Below, one piece after another: positions 6,648-10,898 of a stretch of 10,898 bases of DNA. The notes beneath the pieces are model-generated. The model saw only the letters and a program-made list of their open reading frames with translations. It made no database searches and had not been told where the DNA came from. The stretch lies in the NCBI GenBank assembly GCA_019322485.1, contig JAHWIK010000020.1, positions 1 to 10,898 on the forward strand. Reading direction: 5' to 3'. A program made the position numbers and the translations under genes. Numbering within the stretch: position 1 is the first letter of the stretch; every line of letters starts with the position of its first letter. Source of the stretch: Candidatus Woesearchaeota archaeon (GTDB taxonomy: Archaea; Nanobdellota; Nanobdellia; Woesearchaeales; JAHWIC01).

Positions 6648-7477
6648 TTTGAAATTCCCTCAATAATCCTTGTTATCCCTTTATCCTTCACTGGCTTGCC
6701 TCTTGAGTACGACTCAATTATCTTCTTTGAATAAGGAATCTCAGCAATAATTCCTGTATTGTATTTTCTTGCTATTTTTTTGATTAAGTCCTTATCCCCT
6801 ATGTCCGAGCGGTTGATTACAACCTTTGTTTTTATTTTTAGAATCCTTAACAGCTTCAAAATCAATTCCAAATCATGAGCACCCAATGGTGTCGGTTCTG
6901 TAACAGCTAAAACTGATTCACATCCCTCTAAAGCAGAAATAACATCACAATGGGTTCCTGCAGCAGTATCAATAATAATATGATCATATTTAGATTCAAT
7001 CTCATCTACTTTTTCTTTTAATGCATTTACAACAAACTCTGAAATAGGCTCGTTTATCTTTAATTCTCCTGAAAGAAAATCAATTCCATGTTTTTTTCCT
7101 TCATATAAGTATCCTATCTCTTTCTTGCTCCAGCTTATTGCCTTAACAGGGCATTTGATTACACAGGCACCGCAGCCATTGCATTGGGGCTGCATAAAGA
7201 TTGGAATCTTATCTTTTATGGAAACTATTGCATTGACCTTGCATACAGGACCGCATTGTCCGCATTTTATGCATTTCTTTGTATCCCAGACTGGAATTCT
7301 TTGATAAACTGTTTTAATCTTCTTTCTATCAATACCTAAAATCAAATGGTCATCAGGACAGTCAACATCAGCATCAACAAGCAAAACCTTTGCTTTTTTA
7401 GCCAACTCAAAAGCTAATGCTGTGGCTATTGTTGACTTCCCTGTTCCACCTTTTCCACCGGTTATCCCTATTTTCAT
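6635..7477 (-). CDS. MinD/Mrp-type ATPase with two complete 4Fe-4S motifs
   Basis: A 280-residue paralog of the following ATPase. The P-loop GGKGGTGKST is at 7-16, followed by DADVDCPDDH at 35-44. The inserted ferredoxin domain has two full motifs: C69-x2-C72-x2-C75-x3-C79 and C99-x2-C102-x2-C105-x3-C109. It should therefore bind two 4Fe-4S clusters. A Mrp-like core follows (IIIDTAAGTHCDVISAL, VTEPTPLGAHDLELIL). GAGGATTTAG lies just upstream of the ATG. Pairing of a complete and a degenerate copy suggests a heterodimer in which one partner carries redox-active clusters. Such paired genes recur next to NifX/NafY-like genes in archaea and anaerobic bacteria; their biochemical role is not settled. 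Confidence 0.9.
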   Translation of the reverse strand: MKIGITGGKGGTGKSTIATALAFELAKKAKVLLVDADVDCPDDHLILGIDRKKIKTVYQRIPVWDTKKCIKCGQCGPVCKVNAIVSIKDKIPIFMQPQCNGCGACVIKCPVKAISWSKKEIGYLYEGKKHGIDFLSGELKINEPISEFVVNALKEKVDEIESKYDHIIIDTAAGTHCDVISALEGCESVLAVTEPTPLGAHDLELILKLLRILKIKTKVVINRSDIGDKDLIKKIARKYNTGIIAEIPYSKKIIESYSRGKPVKDKGITRIIEGISKWKK

Positions 7478-7498
7478 CTAAATCCTCTTGTAAAGCAA

Positions 7499-7524
7499 TT
7501 CCCACATCAGCGTCGGGGTGGGAA
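7499..7524 (-). promoter_or_regulatory. Leader hairpin upstream of the first ATPase gene
   Basis: The arms TTCCCAC and GTGGGAA form a perfect 7-bp stem with a 12-nt loop, ending about 20 nt before the ATG at 7477. Together with the 9-bp hairpin at 7559-7580 it makes the 91-nt spacer structured. I see no convincing TATA box in the spacer, so read-through from the DUF134 gene is likely. Confidence 0.4.
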
Positions 7525-7558
7525 AAATTACTTGGTTGTGCACTATTGGGGAGGTCAA

Positions 7559-7580
7559 GATATTAGCTTTAGCTAATATC
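7559..7580 (-). terminator. Perfect 9-bp hairpin at the 3' end of the DUF134 gene
   Basis: GATATTAGC-TTTA-GCTAATATC is a perfect inverted repeat spanning the DUF134 stop codon. No U-run follows on the minus strand, so it is not a classic terminator. It may stabilise or punctuate the message, or dampen read-through into the ATPase genes. Confidence 0.4.
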
Positions 7581-8093
7581 TCCTCTTACCATCATGGTGC
7601 TGCACTTAGGGCACTTCTGCTGCACGCAAGGCTGGCCTCTTACATGCGGAACTGTTTCTCCGCATTTAGGGCATTTACATTCTGTTGGGCCTCCAAACCC
7701 CTGGCCCATGCCTCTACCTCGGCCTCTGCCTGCTCCTTGTCCTCTTCCTATTCCTCTTCCAGCCCTAGGACCTTGTCCTGCTGGGCCTGTTCCATCTCCG
7801 CCTGGCATTTTGTATATACCTCCATGTATTTTTATTGCCTTCCCATTAACCAATGCTTCAGCAACTTTTTTTCTCGCTTCAATCAATATCCTATGGAATG
7901 TAGGCTGCGAAACATTCATTTTCTTGGCAGCATCTACTTGGTCCATTCCTTCAAAATCCTTAAGCCTGATTGCTTCCAGCTCCTCAACATTAAGGCTAAC
8001 TGTCTGTAAATCAGCAATTGAAATTCCCCTTGGCTTGAAGTAGTCCACATTAGGGCCAAACATTACTTTTCTGAATCTTCTTGGTCGTGGCAT
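7569..8093 (-). CDS. DUF134 regulator fused to a Gly/Arg-rich and zinc-ribbon tail
   Basis: A 174-residue protein in three parts. Residues 1-95 are a DUF134 (UPF0251) domain with a sigma-70 region-4-like HTH (about 38-80; LEAIRLKDFEGMDQVDAAKK, then MNVSQPTFHRIL). Residues 97-135 are a Gly/Arg/Pro-rich stretch starting MPGGDGTGPAGQGP, resembling the start of small DUF5320-type proteins. Residues 139-164 hold six cysteines (C139, C141, C144, C156, C161, C164) in a double CxxC arrangement like a zinc ribbon. It is the first gene of the cluster, so it probably regulates the genes downstream or itself. An 18-bp palindrome lies directly before its start codon. DUF134 proteins commonly sit next to NifX/NafY and MinD genes; the ligand or signal is unknown. 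Confidence 0.82.
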   Translation of the reverse strand: MPRPRRFRKVMFGPNVDYFKPRGISIADLQTVSLNVEELEAIRLKDFEGMDQVDAAKKMNVSQPTFHRILIEARKKVAEALVNGKAIKIHGGIYKMPGGDGTGPAGQGPRAGRGIGRGQGAGRGRGRGMGQGFGGPTECKCPKCGETVPHVRGQPCVQQKCPKCSTMMVRGDIS

Positions 8094-8110
8094 ATGAATA
8101 CATATTCATA
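8093..8110. promoter_or_regulatory. 18-bp palindrome at the DUF134 gene start
   Basis: TATGAATA-CA-TATTCATA is a perfect palindrome with 8-bp arms, touching the first base of the start codon. The minus-strand TATA box at 8124-8134 would put transcription start inside it. It looks like an operator for a dimeric regulator, possibly the DUF134 protein itself. Confidence 0.55.
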
Positions 8111-8123
8111 ATAAACAGAATTG

Positions 8124-8134
8124 ATATTTAAATA
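8124..8134 (-). promoter_or_regulatory. TATA box of the DUF134 gene
   Basis: TATTTAAATAT on the minus strand, centred 36 bp before the start codon, so transcription would start about 8103 with a leader of about 10 nt. The sequence is nearly symmetric and could also act rightwards. Confidence 0.5.
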
Positions 8135-8163
8135 ATAGTTCATAAAAGTGAACCTAGGAGAAA

Positions 8164-8193
8164 ATATTTAAATAATAGTTCATAAAAGTGAAC
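8164..8193 (+). promoter_or_regulatory. TATA box and operator of the HxlR-family gene
   Basis: TATA box at 8164-8174 with a purine-rich BRE-like stretch before it, then the dyad GTTCA-N6-TGAAC at 8178-8193. Transcription would start around 8195, leaving a leader of only a few nt before the ATG at 8202. The dyad lies between TATA and start, where a repressor would block initiation. Confidence 0.6.
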
Positions 8194-8201
8194 TTACTAA
8201 G

Positions 8202-8525
8202 ATGGATAAATTATGCGAGAAGATAGGGACATGCTCAGTGCCTAAATTCTACAGGCTGATTGGCAAGAAGTGGTGCTACCCAATATTGTGCAATCTTATG
8301 GCTGGTGAGAAGTATTCCTTTGAAAACATCATCGAGATGACTCATAGGGGAGTCCCTAGGCATTCACTCTCAGTATTCCTCAAAGAGCTTATTGACCTTG
8401 GTGTGCTGATTAAGAACAAAAGCGGAAAATACTGCCTCACTGATAAGGGCAAGCTAATCAAATCAAAGTTTGAAGACATCAAGAAGATAATGACTTCTAA
8501 GTGCGAGATAATCGAGAAGAAATAA
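8202..8525 (+). CDS. HxlR-family winged-helix transcriptional regulator
   Basis: A 107-residue HxlR/MarR-like regulator. The conserved N-terminal layout is visible: a Cys at the CSVP block (C11, normally CPV), then LIGKKWCYPILCNLMAGEK, which matches the family's IGGKW...ILxxL signature, and the SVFLKELIDLGVLIKN wing. There are six cysteines (5, 11, 25, 30, 78, 101), so thiol, metal or redox sensing is possible; several HxlR proteins sense electrophiles or redox stress through cysteines. No SD is seen and the leader is very short. The divergent DUF134 gene and the shared repeat suggest it controls both promoters. Its stop is 2 nt from the end of the convergent ferritin-like gene. Confidence 0.85.
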   Translation: MDKLCEKIGTCSVPKFYRLIGKKWCYPILCNLMAGEKYSFENIIEMTHRGVPRHSLSVFLKELIDLGVLIKNKSGKYCLTDKGKLIKSKFEDIKKIMTSKCEIIEKK

Positions 8526-8527
8526 TC

Positions 8528-8812
8528 TTATTCGTTTATTTCTTCTTTAACTTCTTCTTGTCCTTTTTTAAGTTCTTCTACTTGCTGCTTGTCTCTGTTA
8601 AGAAGCATCCTTTGGAATTCTCCTACATGGGTTTTTTCTTCTTTAGCGATATCCAATAACATGAATTTTATGTTCTTATCTTGGGCTTCAGCAGCCAGCT
8701 GTTCATATAGATTCACCGCATCAAGCTCAGCAATTATCCCTACTCTCAATATTTCCTTATCTTTCAATTTTTTATCGACTTTTTTCAAGTCAATTGGTAT
8801 TTGTGACATCAT
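8528..8812 (-). CDS. Small ferritin-like protein of the encapsulated-ferritin type
   Basis: A 94-residue two-helix ferritin-like protein. The core IAELDAVNLYEQLAAEAQDK (27-46) and DIAKEEKTHVGEF (54-66) give candidate iron ligands E29, E59 and H62. Their spacing (30 and 33 residues) equals that of E32, E62 and H65 in the encapsulated ferritin EncFtn. Such proteins dimerise to build a di-iron ferroxidase centre, and similar domains occur fused to or beside encapsulin shells. No encapsulin gene is in the window. The C-terminal tail after residue 75 is strongly acidic and helical. The start at 8812 has GAGGTG 7 nt upstream; a second ATG follows at once. Iron oxidation or storage fits the rest of the window. 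Confidence 0.82.
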   Translation of the reverse strand: MMSQIPIDLKKVDKKLKDKEILRVGIIAELDAVNLYEQLAAEAQDKNIKFMLLDIAKEEKTHVGEFQRMLLNRDKQQVEELKKGQEEVKEEINE

Positions 8813-8865
8813 TTTGTTACACCTCTTGTTTTTATCTTTATTGAAACCAATCTTAGCAGTAATGG

Positions 8866-8875
8866 TTATTTAATT
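8866..8875 (-). promoter_or_regulatory. Probable TATA box of the ferritin-like gene
   Basis: AATTAAATAA on the minus strand would start transcription about 8845, giving a leader of about 33 nt that carries the SD at 8820-8827. Another AT-rich stretch at 8884-8891 is an alternative. I see no DtxR-type TTAGG/CCTAA site here. The remaining 8813-8968 spacer holds no gene. Confidence 0.4.
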
Positions 8876-8943
8876 GTTTTGATTTTTTAAACTACTTTCA
8901 TTCTGAAGTCATTTCTCTCAACTCACTTCCACATTTTAGAAGT

Positions 8944-8968
8944 AAAAAACAAGAATAAAAAAAGAAAA
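8944..8968 (-). terminator. Oligo-T terminator of the SAM synthetase gene
   Basis: The minus strand downstream of the stop at 8969 carries a run of T-rich sequence interrupted by single other bases (A-rich on the plus strand). Archaeal termination commonly uses such T tracts without a hairpin. Confidence 0.6.
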
Positions 8969-10204
8969 TTACTCTTTTTTCACAAGATGTTCGTTTTCAT
9001 CCTCGCTTGTTTGAACATCAGTTTTACAGGTTTTCTCGTCGCAGCCACAGAGTTTTTTCAACTCCTCAGCACGGTCTGTAGACTCCCAGGTAAACTCCGG
9101 CAACTCACGCCCAAAGTGGCCGTAAGCAGCTGTCAACTCATAAATAGGCTTTTTCAAGTTCAGTGTTTCAATTATTGCTTTTGGCCTAAGGTCAAACACC
9201 TTAGTTACAGCTTCTGAGATTTTGTTTTCATCTACCTTATTTGTTCCAAAAGTATCAACATTAACTGATGTCGGTTTTGCAACTCCAATTGAATAGCTTA
9301 ATTGCACTTCGCATTTATCAGCCAAGCCAGCTGCAACAATGTTCTTCGCAACATATCTTGCCATATAAGCTGCAGACCTGTCAACCTTTGAAGGGTCCTT
9401 TCCAGAAAAACATCCACCGCCATGCCTTCCAACACCCCCATAGGTATCCACAATAATCTTTCTTCCAGTTACACCAGTATCTCCTTCAGGTCCGCCAACA
9501 ACAAACTTTCCAGTTGCGTTTATATGAATCTCTGTATCATCGTCAATCCAGTCTCCGCATACATTCTTGATTACCTTCTCAAATATCTGTTCCTTTAGCT
9601 CTTCCTCTGATGTCTCATCTACATGCTGCTGTGCTATAACAACAGCTGTGATTTTCTTTGGCTTATCATTTTCATAAAGAACACTAACCTGGCTTTTACC
9701 ATCAGGGCCGAGTCCTTTTATCATTGCTGATTTTCTAACCTCAGCTAGTCTTAATGTAAGCTTGTGAGCCATGCTTATTGGAAATGGCATTAGCTCTGGT
9801 GTTTCATTACACGCATAGCCGTACATCATTCCTTGGTCTCCTGCGCCTTGTTCTTTCTCCTCTCCTTCTCCCTCAGTCACACCCTGAGAGATATCAGGAC
9901 TCTGGCCGTGAATAGAAACCCAGACACCTGCATCATCACAATCAATCCCAAACTCAGGATTTGTATAGCCTATCTTCTTAAGTGTCCTTCTTACAATGTT
10001 CTGCACATCAGCATATCCCTTTGTAGTTACCTCTCCAGCAACATGGACTGTTCCTGTTGTGGTTAGACACTCAACAGCTACCCTTGAATTAGGGTCTTCT
10101 TTAATCAAAGCATCTAATATCGCATCAGACACCTGGTCGCAGATTTTGTCCGGATGTCCTTCTGTAACTGACTCAGATGTCACAAAATATCTTTCCTTTG
10201 TCAT
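8969..10204 (-). CDS. metK: Bacterial-type S-adenosylmethionine synthetase
   Basis: A 411-residue methionine adenosyltransferase making SAM from methionine and ATP. Bacterial-type signatures are complete: EGHPDK at 15-20, GAGDQGMMYGYA at 120-131 and the phosphate-binding GGGCFSGKDPSKVDRS at 262-277. Most archaea have instead the divergent archaeal MAT, so this gene probably arrived from bacteria. The usual C-terminal end (FTWESTDRAEELKKL) is followed by an extra 26 residues with three cysteines (C386, C388, C393) and a highly acidic tail, unlike standard MetK. The start has SD AAAGGTGGT and a TATA box. It supplies SAM that the radical SAM enzyme and methyltransferase here would use. Confidence 0.95.
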   Translation of the reverse strand: MTKERYFVTSESVTEGHPDKICDQVSDAILDALIKEDPNSRVAVECLTTTGTVHVAGEVTTKGYADVQNIVRRTLKKIGYTNPEFGIDCDDAGVWVSIHGQSPDISQGVTEGEGEEKEQGAGDQGMMYGYACNETPELMPFPISMAHKLTLRLAEVRKSAMIKGLGPDGKSQVSVLYENDKPKKITAVVIAQQHVDETSEEELKEQIFEKVIKNVCGDWIDDDTEIHINATGKFVVGGPEGDTGVTGRKIIVDTYGGVGRHGGGCFSGKDPSKVDRSAAYMARYVAKNIVAAGLADKCEVQLSYSIGVAKPTSVNVDTFGTNKVDENKISEAVTKVFDLRPKAIIETLNLKKPIYELTAAYGHFGRELPEFTWESTDRAEELKKLCGCDEKTCKTDVQTSEDENEHLVKKE

Positions 10205-10243
10205 AATACCACCTTTATTGTTTTTTAATTAATTCTTGAAATT

Positions 10244-10257
10244 CTTATTTAAATAAG
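10244..10257 (-). promoter_or_regulatory. TATA box of metK
   Basis: CTTATTTAAATAAG, a perfect palindrome, centred 46 bp from the metK start, predicts transcription start near 10225 and a leader of about 20 nt containing AAAGGTGGT (10216-10208). Being symmetric, it could also drive rightward transcription. Confidence 0.55.
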
Positions 10258-10302
10258 TTCTTGATGAAAATATTCTGATTGGAATAAAAGTCGGAAGTTC
10301 AA

Positions 10303-10395
10303 ATGCTCAGTCCCGAAGCGATTGGTGCTATGTTCTGCTACAACAGTATAGGGATTGGCACACCATGGAACAAAAATATTCCGATAATAAAATGA
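10303..10395 (+). CDS. Possible 30-aa ORF upstream of the ParB-like gene
   Basis: An ORF encoding MLSPEAIGAMFCYNSIGIGT and ending in a PWNKNIPIIK tail runs through the 258-nt gap between metK and the next gene. GGAAG lies 5 nt before its ATG. A TATA-like element at 10244-10257 could drive it rightwards. The composition looks protein-like, but the same stretch contains folding RNA-like sequence and inverted repeats, so a structured RNA or chance are alternatives. Confidence 0.2.
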   Translation: MLSPEAIGAMFCYNSIGIGTPWNKNIPIIK

Positions 10396-10443
10396 CATTA
10401 ATCTTGACATTTTTGTTCGCATTATAAGTTACCAGACCCTATA
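10347..10443. repeat. Nested inverted repeat before the ParB-like gene
   Basis: An outer pair (10347-10358 with 10432-10443; 10 of 12 positions complementary, TATAGGG and TGG paired) encloses an inner perfect 10-bp pair (10368-10377 GAACAAAAAT with 10409-10418). The right arms flank the promoter TTATAAG at 10422-10428 and end 7 nt before the SD. It could fold as a long hairpin in DNA or RNA, regulate the downstream gene or be a decayed palindromic element. Confidence 0.55.
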
Positions 10444-10455
10444 TTAAGAAGGAGG
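10422..10455 (+). promoter_or_regulatory. TATA box and SD of the ParB-HTH-like gene
   Basis: TTATAAG at 10422-10428 is a TATA-like box, predicting transcription start near 10451. GGAGG at 10451-10455 lies 8 nt before the ATG at 10464. The SD would therefore be at the very 5' end of the message unless a promoter further upstream is used. Confidence 0.45.
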
Positions 10456-10463
10456 AACTTAAG

Positions 10464-10862
10464 ATGTTTGCAATGAAAAAGAACATCTTTCAGAAAGCAG
10501 ACCTGCTTAGGCAGATAGCAAAAAATACCCTTGGCAGGGACTGCACAGACGTGGAAATTTTGAGCCTTTTTAACAAGGCTAGTAGTTTTGATAATGGAGT
10601 CACTAAAACGGCTTCAGACGAAGTTAGAGCTATTCTGAGCTCGCTTACAGCAAAGGGCATAAACGCTAATACAGCGTATAAATACCTAAAGATGTCGCTT
10701 ATGCCTACCCATATCAAGGAAAGGTTATATGGGCGTAAGATAAGCACAAGCAAAGCCTTCAAGATGGCTAGGGATGAAAACTACCAGAAGAGAGTAGAGC
10801 TTGAAAACACAATATTTGAGTATGGTATGAAGGCTATACGGGGGTTGAGAAAATGTCACTAA
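10464..10862 (+). CDS. ParB-helix-turn-helix-like protein of unknown role
   Basis: A 132-residue soluble basic protein. I see a resemblance to the helix-turn-helix region of ParB/KorB-type proteins in the second half: GINANTAYKYLKMSLMPTHI followed by KERLYGRKISTSKAFKMARD matches the pattern of a recognition helix, an LP-type block and a K-I-S-x-x-x-A stretch. The ParB N-terminal CTPase domain is absent. The final helix is basic and ends RGLRKCH. This is my reading by eye and not a database hit. The start is secured by GGAGG 8 nt upstream; a second Met lies at residue 4. The 3' end overlaps the next gene by 10 nt, so they probably form an operon. Confidence 0.6.
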   Translation: MFAMKKNIFQKADLLRQIAKNTLGRDCTDVEILSLFNKASSFDNGVTKTASDEVRAILSSLTAKGINANTAYKYLKMSLMPTHIKERLYGRKISTSKAFKMARDENYQKRVELENTIFEYGMKAIRGLRKCH

Positions 10863-10898
10863 AAGTGCCTGATGTATTGGAGCCTGAAATGCTTGAGA
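10853..10898 (+). CDS. Start of an overlapping gene (partial)
   Basis: The window ends 15 codons into this ORF (MSLKVPDVLEPEMLE). Its ATG lies 10 nt inside the end of the ParB-HTH-like gene, with GGGGG followed by TTGAGAAA as a plausible SD. Too little is present to assign a function. It is expected to be co-expressed with the upstream gene. Confidence 0.5.
   Translation, partial: MSLKVPDVLEPEMLE

Larger units (their letters stand above)
8124..8193. repeat. Perfect 30-bp direct repeat, two copies 40 bp apart
   Basis: Positions 8124-8153 and 8164-8193 are identical. Each copy holds an AT-rich TATA-like element (ATATTTAAATA) followed by the dyad GTTCATAAAAGTGAAC (8138-8153 and 8178-8193). The match ends on both sides at a mismatch, so the unit is exactly 30 bp. 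Confidence 0.9.

Noticed and set aside
7594..8043. A 149-aa proline-rich plus-strand ORF
   Set aside because: It is the antisense shadow of the Gly/Arg-rich DUF134 fusion gene on the minus strand, which has clear domains and starts.
9833..10232. Plus-strand ORFs opposite the SAM synthetase
   Set aside because: They lie wholly antisense to metK, whose complete signatures explain the sequence.
10262..10278. TGATGA followed by CTGA, like C and D boxes of an archaeal sRNA
   Set aside because: Only 7 nt separate them, too short for a guide, and no C'/D' pair follows at the right spacing.
10404..10428. TTGACA and TATAAG, like a bacterial -35/-10 promoter
   Set aside because: The spacer is only about 13 bp and other promoters in the window are archaeal-like; TTATAAG is better read as a TATA box.

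Overview
The window looks like archaeal DNA, probably from a small-genome anaerobic lineage of the DPANN/Nanoarchaeota type. The evidence is AT-rich TATA-box-like promoters about 25-35 bp upstream of starts, at least one apparently leaderless gene, very tight gene packing with repeated 4-nt ATGA overlaps, and several proteins of archaeal type. The assignment is an inference: no rRNA or other marker gene is present, and I saw no tRNA, CRISPR array, insertion sequence or origin.

Layout, right to left, because most genes lie on the minus strand. (1) At 10303-10898 on the plus strand there is a possible 30-codon ORF, a nested inverted repeat, a gene whose C-terminal half resembles the ParB helix-turn-helix region, and the first codons of an overlapping gene. 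(2) At 8969-10204 there is a bacterial-type S-adenosylmethionine synthetase with its own TATA box, Shine-Dalgarno (SD) site and oligo-T terminator. (3) At 8528-8812 there is a small ferritin-like protein of the encapsulated-ferritin type, convergent with an HxlR-family regulator (8202-8525). (4) At 8093-8201 there is a divergent control region with a perfect 30-bp direct repeat, each copy holding a TATA box and a dyad, plus an 18-bp palindrome at the start of the next gene. (5) From 8093 down to 1037 runs a long minus-strand cluster: a DUF134 regulator fused to a Gly/Arg-rich segment and a zinc ribbon, two MinD/Mrp-type ATPases with inserted ferredoxin domains separated by a 38-aa ORF, a methyltransferase, a 65-aa protein, a tandem NifX/NafY-type cofactor-binding protein, an IscU-like scaffold, a His-rich membrane protein, a 51-aa protein, a Cys-rich membrane-anchored protein, a radical SAM enzyme and a metallo-beta-lactamase-fold protein. 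(6) From 997 down to 1 lies an iron uptake unit: a DtxR-family repressor with a palindromic operator, feoA, and the start of feoB.

The common theme is iron and Fe-S/metal cofactor handling: uptake (FeoAB), sensing (DtxR), storage or oxidation (ferritin-like), scaffold assembly (IscU) and cofactor carriage or insertion (NifX/NafY-like plus Mrp-like ATPases). No nitrogenase gene and no cysteine desulfurase lie in the window, so the target of the large cluster is unknown. It is the best candidate here for an incompletely described system. Four small genes of 38-65 aa lie inside it, and three of them (38, 51 and possibly 13 codons) are short enough to be missed by routine gene calling.
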